From Rhodocollybia butyracea (Eukaryota > Basidiomycota > Agaricomycetes > Agaricales > Omphalotaceae), in the NCBI GenBank assembly GCA_015501585.1, contig JADNRY010000033.1:310001-374000 (forward strand): 64,000 nucleotides of DNA. The letters run 5' to 3'. This document shows positions 1-11,995 of this stretch, piece after piece (position 1 is the stretch's first letter; each line of letters starts with the position of its first letter). A program made the translations under genes and the position numbers. Below the pieces are notes generated by a model. It was not told the DNA's origin and did not search any database. It was given only the letters and a program-made list of their open reading frames with translations.

Positions 1-1432
1 CTCGTGAGCATGAGCTGCACTGTATCCCTTTACAAAGGAGAGGTGTTTCAAGCTACTCCCCGTGTATTTGCGTGTAATTTTTGCTTGAGGAGGAACGATT
101 CTATATCATCATGAGCTTCCGTGAGGTCCGCACTTGATAAGAAATTGTCTTCATCCTGTGTTCACTGTTTAGAACAGCGAGCGGAAGCACCGGCAAACAC
201 TTCCGGTACGTTCCCACGCTCCATCCACAGCTCTCTTCATCGTTCAGCGTATTCACGAAATAGTATTTAGCCCTATAGACTACATAGACAACCTTACTAA
301 TTGCTATACACTGCACACTACTACTCGAGACTTAAAATATGTATCCAATGTATGAGTTATTCACTGTATCTATTAAGATGAGATGGTAGTCTCTTGTGCC
401 TCATCGGAGACACTCTCAAAGCCAAACAGCAGCTTGAACAGTTGAGCGAGAGTTTATTCATACATCAGCCACTTACGATTACTGGAGAACAATGGAACGA
501 ATTATTTGTATGGCGGAGCCACGACTTTACATTATTTGGCTTACTTATGTACAAGGTTGTGTACAAGATCGTGTACATAAAAGCATGTATGGCTGTGAGG
601 TATGTAAAGCTTATAGTGGTGTAAATGTTATATTAAGCTTCGGGAAAACTGGAGGTGAGCGGGAGGCAGCGAAAACTCGAGGCGGGAGGCGCATACGCGT
701 GATCTCGGTACTAACTCGGGAGATATCTTACATCAAAGTCCATGCAAAATATAGCGCTTTTATTGCACTACCGTATAATAGCGGATCTTCATAACAACTG
801 CCTATGCCATCACACCCCACATGTCAAAGGCTACTATCTAGGCCTACTGGGCATATGAGGTGGATATGGCTCATTTGAATGCACCGTATGGCCATTTTCA
901 TTCTGATTCTGATTCAAGCTCTTCCGCTGCCATTCTTGAATGTAGGTTGAATATCAATCGTGGCTTCAGAATATACGGCCAGAAACTCTTGGGACCCGAT
1001 TTCGGTTTAATTCATCGTTGCGATGCTGGAAGATGACTTCGTTCTTGCTTTGGATCCTAGGATGCCGGTGCAGAATGACTCTTTGTTGCTTGAGGGTCAA
1101 TAGTGTCAGGTATGTGTTTACGTTGCATTGCTATTCTTTACTTCTAGATCTTGTATATCATCGTTGGTTGTGCATGATAACCAACTTGTTTTCGTCGTGC
1201 AGCGCATCATTGGATGGTCCGCGGTGAAGAAAGTGCCGCTGTGTTCGCTAGTCTGCATCATGTAATGTACCTTCAGCTTCACTGTGAGATTTAAAATCTA
1301 ACCATCAAGATTCAAGGCAAACCGGCCAACCATACAGGATTAGGAAAGATTAGAACAGATACATATGTACCGTAGGCTTCATAGGCAAGTACCGAATAAC
1401 CAGTCAATACACGCGTCAATCATCAGTTCAAG
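1..1432. other. No confident gene
   Basis: I see no supportable gene here. Short open stretches exist, such as a Ser/Asp-rich run near 870-960 and a short frame at 1024-1107, but none has family motifs or consistent splice sites. Close TGTACA repeats lie near 547-577. This could hold a divergent small gene that I do not recognise. Confidence 0.4.
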
Positions 1433-3574
1433 AAAGATACCATCTCCAGATCATGCTTGACGCCGATAAGGCCCCAGGAACGGCACCAGCGGGACGACGG
1501 ACTTCAGGATTCAGACTGTGCGGATATTTCGCCTCACCTTTGAAACCTGCCCAATCCCAGTCGACAAACATTATCTGCACACCAGCGGCAGACGTATTAT
1601 CCTTCCTCACCAAGACATTTATATCACGAACATGAACAAAACCTGCATCGTTCAACTTGGTAATTGCGGAACGCACACTATCGCAAGTCGGGTCTATGAG
1701 AGCTGATCTTGGGTCCTTCTTGCGTAGATCCCAAAGCGTTATATACTGGTCTGATATGTCTTCCATAACAATCATGAACCATCCGTAAAACCGATCGACT
1801 GCAAGGAGCTTTGGCGCAAAGCCGTTGTCAAAGGCGTATGCATGAGCTGCTTCGGAGTATCTTCGCGTAAACTTGATAAACCGTTTCGTTGACGGTGTTT
1901 GAACAAGATGAGCGGTGAAAATCCTCTTGTCCTCGAAGGCCTTGTCGTATGCGAATTGATGTGTTGCACCATCAAATGTGCAGCAGGAGTTACGAAATGG
2001 GAATTCAGGTCGTGGTCGAGTGAAAATCAGCGCCGAGAGTTGTGTAGTACTCTTTCAGGCCATGCAGTGCAACACGAAGAGCGGCCACTAAACGTGCACC
2101 AGCCTCCAGATCACGGACGTTCGACGGGTGAATGTTAAGATGAATGGAAGCCAGTTGCTCGATGTTTGCAGAATCGGTGAAAACGCCCACAGCGAGAGTG
2201 ATGTAGGACCCTATACAGATTATTCACAGCCACGTAAGAATAACAAGAGGCATCTCTCACCGAAATGGGTCAGCAGAACAACTGGAAAATTAGTTTTGCG
2301 AAGGCACTCGGTTTCCTCGCTTGAGGTGAGAGCAACTCGAATCTGCTCAATCCAGTAGTACATGCCCTCTACCCACGGGTCCACTCCACTGGTAAGCTCA
2401 TTTTTGACTTCCTGGTTATAGTACAGCAGCCATAAGGTGCCAACAAAGACGCCCAGGTCTCCGTCGTCATGGTATGGCTTGCCTGTAATGAAGTGTAGCA
2501 TAATGTGTTCGGGAGCCACCTCTTGCAGCAACTCGGTAAGTTCTATTCGTCGTTCGAATTCAGAGGCAAAGAAACCCGTCAGGGCCGTCCGCAGCTCCCT
2601 AAACACACGGATATCCAGAGGAGACGGCTCGATGGTGGCCAAATCATGCTGTAGTCGACAAAGTGTCTTGTCCAGTAACGTGGGGGGAACCGCAGCCTGT
2701 CTATTATACGGACGACCATAGAGAAGATGGACGCGTTCACTCCGCTGTTGTCTCTTGGAAACTTCCTTGAACGCTGCCTCGGATGAAGGTGCCTTGAATG
2801 GGTTTAGTTCAAAGTACTTCTTGCGCCTTTCGTAAAACGGTAATTTGTCGAGGACATCGGCTTGAGGATAATTCTAATTGAAAGGTAAGTTCAACTCACT
2901 GGTAGGTTTGAAAATAAAAATAAACGTTTTCAAAGCCCCAGGGATAAACTTCGTTGGTTAAATCTTCCGGAGTGCGCTCTCTGAAAGAATCATAGTCAAG
3001 AGAGTCATAGTCTTCAGGAGTTTTCGGCAATTTGAACTTTTGAGACTTGAACCTGGTTAGTTGCTTATAGAATGAATTTGGTAACTAACTTACTTCGACT
3101 TCGAAAAGCTCTCCAGACCGACCACACGGCACTAACTCGATCAATGTTGGTCGGTTGACTGCGACGCTATAGAACCGTTGGGTTCCGGTATCAATAATTG
3201 TAGCAATCAGAGTCCCCCTATAAGGTGAAGCTCATTTTCTTGAAAGGCGGGAAAAAGATCGATAAGAGTGGTGGCAGGTGTCGTAGGCAGAGAAGGAAAA
3301 TCTGAAGGATCGAATGAGATAAGACGTTGGCGCAGCGAGCTAGCAGTCTCGTTGGCCTCCAGAGTAATAAGCCTGCCTGGAACCTGATAGTAAAGTTATA
3401 CATTTGCTTCCAAGATTGAGGTGGTTGCGTTACCGTGTAACAACCAATCGTCTCAGGATCGGCTTTATTCAAACGATTTAGAACGGCATGTATAGTCGTA
3501 GTCGGAGAAAATTGAAGATTACGAAGGGAACTGAGTTCAACAAAGAAAACATTGAGCCGCAAGGAGTCGGTCAT
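1433..3574 (-). pseudogene. Kinase-like protein with possible Crinkler-type N-terminus, frameshifted
   Basis: This is a minus-strand gene of about six exons starting at ATG 3574. The N-terminal part (3574 to about 3220) reads LRLNVFFVEL, then GCYTV, DLFPAFQENELHLIG, which resembles the ubiquitin-like header of Crinkler (CRN) proteins. The middle block (about 2880-2220) has no motif I recognise. The C-terminal part is kinase-like: KFTRRYSEAAHAYAFDNGFA, then WFMIVMEDIS, then a catalytic-loop remnant FVHVRDINVLV, then VDWDWAGFKGEAKYP, ending HDLEMVSFLN at 1433. In related fungal kinase-like proteins the catalytic loop usually reads GD(I/L/V)R; here the Gly-Asp is missing. Reading frame changes without good splice sites near 3222, 2010 and 1458 suggest a broken gene, although very short introns cannot be excluded. 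GT-AG introns are visible near 3434-3385, 3096-3056 and 2900-2880. It shares an upstream region with the + strand gene at 3962. Kinase-like assignment is fairly sure, Crinkler header moderate. Confidence 0.6.
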
Positions 3575-3961
3575 CGCACCGGTGCGTCCGGCAAATCGGA
3601 AAACCGGGTCCCAATTAGGAACAGTCGGGTCGGCATCACGTGCAATTGAAAAAATATTTTTTCTTTCGAAATCCGAAATGGGACCACATCGGTTATACTA
3701 CCACTACCACTGCGTACCAACATACATTGCGATAGCAGTGCACTCCATTATCCCGTCTCCAGCAACAAAGGGTATCCTATGAAATCAAACGCTCAGCAGT
3801 TCTAGGCGTTACTCAGCAGCCGACGTCGTTCTTGTTTCATTGTTTCATTGTTCCATTGTCTCACTAATGAAAAGGGGTGATCGTTCCTCCGACGCCAGTC
3901 GGCGCCCGTGGTCCAAGTCAAAGATAAAAGTATTTACAAAAATTTAGTTTCACCTCTCAAC
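3575..3961. promoter_or_regulatory. Divergent intergenic region
   Basis: This 387 bp stretch separates two head-to-head genes, so it should hold both promoters. It has a repeated 'tgtttcattgttccattg' run near 3835-3860 and a T-rich run near 3650. No specific operator is recognised. Confidence 0.35.
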
Positions 3962-4258
3962 ATGGCGCTCACCTCAGGTTCTGACCCTCCCGTGCAAGGA
4001 CGTCGGCAACCACGACGACGAAGAAAACGACGCTCTCGAAATAACTCTGGGAGCAGCTCTGATAATCAACGACGAGGAGATGTTCAAAAGACTGGTGCTC
4101 ACGAAGTCGAGAACAACATGAATCAGGCTGAAAGATCAGCCATTTCTCAGACAAAAGGCAAAGACAGCGCACTGGCCCTCAGAATGGACTTGAACCTTGA
4201 TGTCGATGTCGACATAAAAGCAAAAGTCCAGGGCGATCTAACTCTAACAGTGCTGTAA
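3962..4258 (+). CDS. Small conserved Agaricomycete protein with LDLNLDV...GDLTL tail
   Basis: This single-exon gene encodes 98 residues from the first ATG. The N-terminal third is Arg-rich (GRRQPRRRRKRRSR, about residues 12-27), followed by a Ser/Asn-rich linker. The C-terminal 30 residues read DSALALRMDLNLDVDVDIKA and then GDLTLTVL. I recognise this tail (LRLDLNLDVEVxLKAxxxGDLTLxLL) as a widespread short family in Agaricomycetes; its function is unknown to me. The basic stretch could act as a nuclear signal or bind nucleic acid, which is inference. The frame is also open upstream of the ATG, but with no earlier ATG, so 3962 is the best start. It appears intact. Confidence 0.75.
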   Translation: MALTSGSDPPVQGRRQPRRRRKRRSRNNSGSSSDNQRRGDVQKTGAHEVENNMNQAERSAISQTKGKDSALALRMDLNLDVDVDIKAKVQGDLTLTVL

Positions 4259-4298
4259 TTGTTCGTTCATTATGTCAAGGGTTTTTCTGAAACCATTG

Positions 4299-5640
4299 TC
4301 AGTCGCTAAATGAGACTAGAGGTACGAGCAGTTTGGGACAAGCCTTTCCGCATTTTGTACTGACTGAAACCAAGTGCTGACTATGCCCTACAGGTGTTAC
4401 AACATCGAGCTGCATTGATGCCGTTGTGGGTTTCTGTGAAATTTGGAATAGACTGGTGTATTCTCTACTCGTTATCCGATTTATTTCTGGCCCAACTCTG
4501 TAGAATTGGCCTACCCTTGGCGGAATCGTTACACGCTGACGATCCATACGGATATTTGTGTATAGACTGTAGAATACTAATTCTTCATGCAACCTGCTCT
4601 GCATAGCATGCAGCTTTTGCCTCTTTTTCCTCGCACTCTTACTCACCTCTTTCCCTATCTGGAAGCGGGAGCACAGCTTCATCCCAGGAGCCAAATGCGC
4701 CTTCCTCGGCGGAGGTTTTAACATCTCCATAGGGGAAGAACGTTCCTTGTTTAATTTTTCTAGACGTCCAGACGTTCCACCTTCACTGCTTCCTTCTTCG
4801 CCTGTTCCGCTCCAGCAATGGCGCGCTTCTCGTCGTCCCGAATTTTCATTAATTCTGCAGGAGGAGCAAGTTTGACGAGTGCTTTACCGTCTAACACGCA
4901 TTTAGCAATCAGTTTTGAGATTGAATGTAAGGAAATCTTCTTGGTCGTCGAGGGCCGCTCCCAATGGTATCAATTTTTCGCTTCTTACCTTGTCGCAAAG
5001 AACAAGATGTCTTTCAAAGCGGTACCATTGCGGAACGCAGAAATACGGCATGAGTTATTTCCTCGATAATTACAGAATCGTCGGCCAAGGAAATGAAAAA
5101 GAGTTACATTGACGCCAACATCGTACTAACTTCCGGACCACCCAATCTCGCGACATTTCTAGCATCTTGGTGAGCCATGGTGCTATGTTCTTGACGACGC
5201 CGGTCGCGGCCGGTGTTAACAGCCTTCTCATGTACTTATGCGTTTGTTCGAGGTTAAGCAAGGTGTCGAGTGCTTCAAGAGTGTTCAAAGAGTCAAAGAG
5301 GGCGATGCGGAAGGCGTGTTGAGTGTGTAAATCTGTAATGGCGGAACATTAGTATTTTGGGGGAAAGAGAACCTCAATGGCTCAAACCGCGTACTGATTC
5401 CCTCTCCACAGCTTGTGTATGGTGATATCAGTCCGATGTCAACATAGCCCTTGATTCACAAGAGCTTTCACATTGAGCGTGGTCATCCAGCACTTCTCGG
5501 CTACTTATAAGCGATTCCGTTCCATAATTATGAAGAAAGGCGAGTCGCGTTTGGCGAGCAGTGCATTTGGTTTGAAACCGGTACATGTTGTTCAGGCAAG
5601 TGCCTAGAAACTCAGATACCAAGAAACTGCGAGTGATGCC
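4299..5640 (-). pseudogene. Cysteinyl-tRNA synthetase relic 1 (C-terminal half)
   Basis: Read on minus from 5640 to 4299, the pieces fall in CysRS order in different frames. First comes the anticodon-binding helical region (KCTARQTRLAFLHNYGTESL near 5570-5510), then HAFRIALFDSLNTLEALDTL (about 5320-5260), then NGTALKDILFFATR (about 5030-4990), DGKALVKLAPPAELMKIRED (about 4890-4835), the basic EQAKKEAVKVERL stretch, and the C-terminus GKEVSKSARKKRQKLHAMQS with RLHEE (about 4660-4580). Stop codons and frame changes break the reading. CysRS charges tRNA-Cys in the cytosol and mitochondria and is normally a single essential gene, so this cannot be the working copy. The catalytic domain is absent here. 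Further fragments occur at 12, 23.4, 27.5, 29.1, 39.3 and 41.8 kb. Confidence 0.75.
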
Positions 5641-6526
5641 ATCTCGTTTGATTTTATCTGGTTTCTTGCCGAAGTAGTATCCTTATTGTTCTAAATCAAA
5701 CCAGAATAGTTCGGTGCAAGTTCGGTGTTCAATCCTTGTCCGTGTACCAGTAGTCACATGGAATTGAAACCAGGATAGATCAAAATGGTGCTTGATGATG
5801 GGGTGAAACCGACTCAAGCAAGTGGCCATGGAAACCAGAATAAGTCTAGATAGATAGATAGATAGACAGATAGATAGATAGGTTTATACTCGGCTCCGCC
5901 ACCTGGCTCTAGTAGATTGCCCTTCAGCAGAGTGGTTGACTTCCCGTAGAAATTACACGGCCAGACGCTCAGATGCGCTTGGTTTATCTGCCGGCCGCAG
6001 TACCACACATCAATCTTATTTTTGACCTATTCTTTAAAAAATTTGACCCAAACTTCAAACAGCGTAGATAGCACTAGAACGCAAATTTCATTAGTTTTAC
6101 ACTTCAGCGACCACTTGGCTGCACTTGGGACGAACCCTCCACGCTCATCTGTCATCATTCCAGAAGCCAAACGACCACGAGACCGCTTGCACGTGTTGGT
6201 TCATCGCCGTCGCTTTCTTCATGAGTCCTTCAAGTTCTCTGTCCTTCTTCCTTCCTCTCCTTTGCATTCCGATTCCGAATTTTCATGGCTTTCTTCAAGC
6301 TTCACCTTTCGAGTCATTCGAGTCATGCAAGAGTTCAAGCCAGCAAGTAGTTCTCAAGCATACAGGCTCAAGAATCAAGATACAAATATGTAACACTAAC
6401 GTCCTTCAAGTCAACTTCAAGTCATGTAATCTCGTACCCAGATGTACGGAAACGCGGACCGCTACGCATTAAATACAGACATAAACATCGAACAAATAAA
6501 TGAACAAACAACCGAGCGTTTCCTAA
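5641..6526. other. No gene recognised; GATA microsatellite
   Basis: I see no supportable gene. A short tetranucleotide microsatellite lies at 5846-5881. A 123-codon open frame at 6022-6393 lacks recognisable motifs. Confidence 0.4.
5846..5881. repeat. (TAGA)n microsatellite
   Basis: Nine or so consecutive TAGA units with one C interruption. Confidence 0.9.
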
Positions 6527-6976
6527 ACATCTGGTGCATTCTGACCGTAAGGGGGCTGAGCAGTACATAGCCACCTTAGCGTGACAGGTTGATGCCCAGC
6601 AGCCTGCGCCTCAATGAATAATAAACTTGAGATCTTGCGACTTGTACTACTAGCAGTGGCCGTATGTACCTTCCTTTAATTGATTACTATGCATCCTCAC
6701 ATAGAGAACCATAAACAATACCATGAGAAATCTCAACAAAAGGCTCAAACTGCCACAAAAGCTATCTGCCACTGACTACACAACTCAGAATGGACATTAT
6801 TCTTGGTAGACTTGGACTTATTTCTTTTCATTACCAAAAGCAAATGTTTTATCACCATTTTGCCTTCAAATTTACCTCTGAATATGTTGGAAGAGGATGG
6901 GGCAGGTATATGTCACAGGTATGTCACTGTGGCTATGTTGTGCTCGGCCCCCTTACGATCAAAATGCACCAGATGT
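6527..6976. mobile_element. Candidate MITE with imperfect inverted ends
   Basis: The left arm at about 6527-6574 (ACATCTGGTGCATT, then CGTAAGGGGGC) is repeated in reverse complement at about 6932-6976, with roughly 80% identity over about 45 bp. The interior of about 360 bp has no transposase. I could not define a target duplication, so the exact ends and superfamily are open. Confidence 0.55.
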
Positions 6977-9239
6977 CTACGACGCAGCTCTGATGTTTGT
7001 TTTGTGTTTGGCAGATTGTATACGTCTGTATTTATCGCGGCAGAGCGGTCCGCGTCGTGTACATCTGGGTACGAGATTACAAGTCATGATAGCTTCAAGA
7101 AATTATTCAACACAGTCGGAGAACGACTACAAATAGTAATATCCAAACCCTTCAAGACACTCAAGTATCTCAATATCTCAAGGCTTCCCTTCCAACCTTT
7201 GAAGTGAGGTAGGTTTTTTCGCTAATTTTTCATCCTGTGGATCAAAGCAAGGTAACTCTGTTTTCTTCTTTGCATCGTTGGTATGAATATGCCGCACAGC
7301 GTTTGTGCAGTAGGACTACAGATAGCATAGCTAGTAGTGTGTCAATATATATTCTTTTGGCTGCAAAGTATCGGGGCACTCGGAATAAGAACCGGGGACA
7401 AGCGGAATAGGATTTGGAAATAATCGGAAAGGCACATCACTTTGAAACAGCAATTGGTCCCAGAGACGATCCGTTTGCTTCCTGGGACTGATTTGATCCC
7501 CAGTACTGTTGCTCACTTTGACCCTTAGCATCAAAACAATAAAGCCACGCACCAGCGGCTTTGGGTTCAACTCAGTTTAATAGATTGGCCTAGCTGTGTA
7601 ATTGGTGAATAACGGTCAGATAAAACTTTGATGAGGCCTAAGCGAGCCGGCCATCTCACGGCATGTCGTTTCAAGCCAAAATTTGAAATTCTTGACCTCT
7701 CCTAGATTGTGAAATCTAGCAGACCCTCCGGACCCTCTGCTAGATGGTTTTTGATGGGATTTCGCTCTATTATTCTCGGCTATCAATTTCCCTATCCACA
7801 TCCGGAAGTATCCCCGAGTCGTACTGAGCGTAAGAGCAGGTAAGAGCACACACCGTGAAGACTTGCAGCACTAAACAACCGCGTATGCATCTGTAGTCAA
7901 CTAATATTGATTTCTCGAGATAAATTTCGCAGTGTCTGGTCTACCTAAGTCTCTCGACTCTGGCACCGCGGTCTGTCCTGCCGGCCTCCCATCAACAGTA
8001 AATATTAAACGTTTACATTCTACGGGAACGACGTGTGGGATTAATCGACAGAATCAAAAATTTTGGATTTTGCTCAGAATTTCAAACGTCGATTATTCAA
8101 CAGTTAATTTCTACGGGAAGTCAGCCAGTGATTGCAGTATCAAAATCATAGCTCGAAATTGATTTCGGAGTAGATGAATTCAAGTTTCAACGTGATAGTT
8201 TCAGCCCAAATAATGTGATTTCTTTCTTGATTGTAGAATTTAACCGCGTAATGGGTAGTGCCAAAGCAGAGGATATCATACGAAGCAACACCTCCCCTCC
8301 TTCACATGATCTAATCATCTTCGCAAGTTATTCCAGAGGCTGTGTACAGTGTAGTACTGAGCCAAAACGTGGCTTTGATTGAAACGAGACTCGGCCTGAG
8401 GCGGTGGGTGGAAGTTTATGCTCGTATGTACCAGTGGAAGTGGAATAAGTATGTACAATGTACATCCGGCAGCTGAGCGCAATGTCTGCCGTGTATATAC
8501 AGGATTGCATAGCCACCGGCACCTCTCGGCACCTGCGATCAGCACGCATTCTTTTGCTTGTTCTCCCTTCTCCCAGTGACTCATTCGTCTCATTGCCAGT
8601 GCGTTACCGTCGCCGGACCCCTGGTACCCTCTGAACAGTCTAGCTCGTGAACGACTAAACTCTTTTCCGCCTCTACACTAAACTCCAACGTCAACGCGTC
8701 AACCTTCAACTCTCCTCAAATCGGGTCTATGTTTATCTCTTTGGCTGCATACAGATTGTATAGTGGGACTCCGGAGAACTGTGCGTCTTTCGTTTAATTC
8801 ACCTACCGTATTACGCTAACAAAACTTATGGTAGTATACTGAATATCTTGTTGTAGATTGAGCAACCCTTTTTGAAAGGGAGTTACTACTGAAACTGGAC
8901 TATAAGCATGCGCTCATCATGTTATTGATTATACTACCAACTTCTGGAGGATAGTGGTGCAGTTTCATAATATCGCACCATAACTACAGAGAATCTAATT
9001 CAGGTGTTCTGGTCATTGGACTAGCGGGCCAACTTGACCTCACCGCCATGCCTTGCTTACCCGATCATGATCGTAGTCAATCATGCTTGACCGTCAATGC
9101 ACACCCCCAGAGATCATTTTCACACAGTCACCGTTTACCTTCGTACCCGCTTGTAGGGTTAAGGGGGAGTTTGTGATGGATAAAGCTTTAAAGAATCGGT
9201 TTTTCTTCCTATTCGCTCTTTCTGCTTTTCCCCCTCAAC
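6977..9239. other. No gene recognised
   Basis: I see no family motif or convincing splice pattern in this 2.2 kb. Open frames of 70-135 codons occur but look random. The last 60 bases (T/C-rich, ending CCCCTCAACATG) form the leader of the bHLH gene at 9240 and recur before copies 2 and 5. Confidence 0.4.
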
Positions 9240-10232
9240 ATGTCTTTTGGCTTCGATCCCTTGGATCCCAACCTCTCGCGCTCTTCCTTTGCGCCGCCGC
9301 CGCACTTGCCCTTCGACAACTCGATTTACCTTCAGCACCCGACGAACCCCCCATCTTTGCCCGACTACTCAGGTCGTACGTCTCTCCATGCATCGAGTTG
9401 CTTGCATCTCAATCACACATCATCTAGTTTCCAACACGTCGAGATCACCGACGCCTTTCCACTACGCGCCTCACCCCAGTTCGGCAGATCGCCGCTATAC
9501 TGTAGCTGCACCCTTGCCTTCCCGTCATTATCCTCATCTTGAGAACGCTATCATCTCTCATCCCACCTTGGCTGATACGCTTCCTGATGGACCGCATTCC
9601 GGCAGACACAACTTTGGTTTCAATCCGTCGCCATCGCCGTCCGTACCCAATGCTACTACTACCGGACACAGGTCAAATCGCTTTACTGCTGCCGCGCGAG
9701 CCAGCCCGCCTACTGCTTATAAAAGCCCAAACAGCAAGACTAGCGATGCCGACTCGGACGAAGGCGATGAAGAAGAGGACATGCAGTCTGGTGGAAGTGT
9801 GGACCCGTAAGTTCATTTTCATATCTTCTTTCTGTACACTGATTCTCACTCATAATCAGTATTCTCCAAGAGGCTTTTCGTAGGAGACGGGTTACGTCTG
9901 ACCAGAAACGTCGTGACGACTTGAGAGATCGCTTCACGTATTTAAAGTCTGTGCTGCCACCAATCAACCCGAAGTTTGAGAGCAAGGTGAAGGCAGTAGA
10001 CCGTGGTACGCACGTCTTATGATCTTGGTCGCTCGTTGTGACATCCACTGATGATGCTCTTTCTTCCCTAGCTGCTAGGCATATCAAGCGACTCGAAGGC
10101 AAACTCGAGACAGCTAAGAACGAGATCAGGCAGCTCGAAGCCAAACTCGAGACAGCTAACGACGAGTTGAACACCTACAGGCTTCGTGATGCCAATGAAG
10201 CTCATGCTTGGGACAACCTCAGCAGCTATTGA
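9240..10232 (+). CDS. bHLH-leucine-zipper-like protein, copy 1
   Basis: Four exons (9240-9372, 9428-9806, 9860-10005, 10072-10232) joined by GT-AG introns sum to 819 nt, an exact 272-residue protein. Exon 1 gives an MSFGFDPLDP start and a Pro/Ser-rich region. Exon 2 is Ser/Pro-rich and ends in an acidic patch (DADSDEGDEEEDMQ), a candidate activation region. Exon 3 carries basic region plus helix 1 (RRRRVTSDQKRRDDL, then LKSVLPP). Exon 4 carries helix 2 and a zipper with two modules (HIKRLEGKLETA, EIRQLEAKLETA, NDELNTY). The arrangement matches bHLH-LZ factors, which dimerise in the nucleus and bind DNA. Compared with MAX-type proteins the conserved His is Arg, the E-box Glu is Asp and the next Arg is Gln, so binding to CANNTG is doubtful. 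The neighbouring copies share exon phases, giving strong support for the model. Function inferred from fold only. Confidence 0.85.
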
Positions 10233-10319
10233 TGCTGTGATTGCGCCTCTCGCGAAAATTCGGAAAATCAGTGTTGAGGCCTTTCTCCCAAAACAGAACG
10301 AGTTCTAATCACCTCCCCG

Positions 10320-11345
10320 ATTCTAGGTAGGTGACACTGCCATCGCTTTCTATCCTGCTATACTACGCTTTTAACACTCATCCTCTTTGATGCCACAGTC
10401 ATCTGTAATACGACTCTTCATCACACAACTATTTATCACACTATTTATCACACGCTATTTATCGCACTATTTATTACACGACTATCATCTACGACCCGAC
10501 TGCGACATGATAGTTTACGCCCCATCCGTTGCTGAATGGAAGCCTACCACCTGTATCGATAACTTGTTATGTTTGCTCACTTCCTTGTTTTTTATTTATT
10601 TATTACCGTTACTTTCCTCCGAACTATCCTGATTTACACAAGATTGGACTCACTAGATACTATATACACATAACTTATGGTAGCGGACTACATCATATAA
10701 TCTGTAGCTTTTGTGTAGCAGCAGCTAGCTTACTGTATTAACTTGTGGGCTCGAAAGTAGTAACCTTCGTGTCCTAGGTATGTCCGTTCATAGTTTTACA
10801 AATCATAAATTACTATTGACCTTATTGACCTTCGTGTCCCAGTACTGCATGCCTACCTCACCACTGGTGGCAGTGGATGGTTGATGGCAGGCGGCGCGTG
10901 CTTGGCCTTAAGGTTAGTACTTAAATTTTTTCTTCCGAAGTTTTTCATCCTTGTCCTGTACAACCTCCATATGCACGCTCGTACCGCTTTATCGTGGATT
11001 GTGCGTCGCGCGCGTCTGACACACTGTTGTTATGTTTTCTTTTCTTTGTCGCCTTCTCCCCGATGGTCAACGGTCGATTTTTGGCACAGGGATATTCTGG
11101 CACAGGGATTGTTCTTAACTTCTTGCTACGCGGAAACCGCATCTTATTGTCCTTATTTATTATCCTTGTCATTTATGAACCCGTCCTGTATATGGCGTCT
11201 ATCTTTGGCCCTCACTGCTCATACTGATTTTTGTATCAATATAAATCACCCGCCTGGATATCGGTACTGTCGGGACTCGGTACTGTACTATAGCGTGACC
11301 GTAAGGACCTATTCCGCCGATTTTTACTCGTGGCTGTATCTGTAC
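10320..11345 (+). repeat. Conserved block downstream of bHLH copy 1
   Basis: This non-coding stretch recurs after most bHLH copies. Shared landmarks are a 'CGCTTTCGACACT'-like segment, short CACGACTATC repeats, 'CCTCACCACTGGTGGCAGTGG', 'CGTACCGC...GTGGATTGTGCGTCGCGCGCGTCTGACACACTG' (in parts) and 'CCTTCTCCCC'. A short array of TATTTATCACAC units lies at 10430-10482. It may be 3' UTR or a non-coding RNA; no stable protein frame is conserved between copies. Confidence 0.6.
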
Positions 11346-11599
11346 AGCTTGTAGATCTCATTCAAAGCCTGAAACTCAAAAGTTTCAATAGTAGCGTATG
11401 ATAATCACAAAGACAAAGTGGCGGTGGCATGCAACATGAATTTACAGTACTTTCAAGGTATCGACCAAGCTATCAAAATGCCTGAACGCCACCTGAACCT
11501 CGTCATCCCCTGGCCCTCCAACACGAGACAATTTCCCTCCCTTGTCGAGCCATTGCGGCTCCAGTGGTCTTCCGAAACCTCCTTTACCCACTGTCACTA

Positions 11600-11995
11600 C
11601 CCTTATGCATTTCTGCTCATGCCTATTCTGGTCCCCGATCTCCGTCTTGCCCTTCCCCTCCTCCTCGCTCTCGCTGTTGCATATAAACTAGTCTACACAT
11701 TGCCTGGAAATAATTTTCCTTCCACCGTAGCCCGCCGCCCCGCCGTCGCTCTTGTCACTAGAAGAAGCGACAATACGTTCTGTCTCGATCGATATCGAGT
11801 GATGTGGAAAGGATGTATTTGACGATAGATTGCGGCTGCAAGTTCCGACTCATGGAGCGAGCTGACGCTGATGGAGGAGAGTACTTATGCCTCCACAACC
11901 TTGGACCAATACTGGATGACCGTTACACACTACCACACAGTCTGGGATGATATCACCGCAAATGCTTTCAACTCTTATCTTCAATAGTGCTAGGG
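11600..11995 (-). pseudogene. Adenylate-forming enzyme relic (C-terminal end)
   Basis: This matches the 3' end of the apparently complete gene at 59690-61653. The read-through on minus includes SICGDIIPDCVVVCNG, against SLCGDIITDCVVVGNG in the complete gene. Frames are broken and the upstream catalytic exons are missing. It sits between the bHLH downstream block and a CysRS relic, the same order as in the other duplicated units. Confidence 0.65.

Noticed and set aside
9740..10174. Minus-strand 144-codon frame opposite bHLH copy 1
   Set aside because: It crosses splice sites of the well-supported + strand gene and similar antisense frames appear in other copies as shadows.
11418..11822. 134-codon + strand frame
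   Set aside because: It overlaps, in antisense, the adenylate-forming enzyme relic and its 3' flank and has no family motif.
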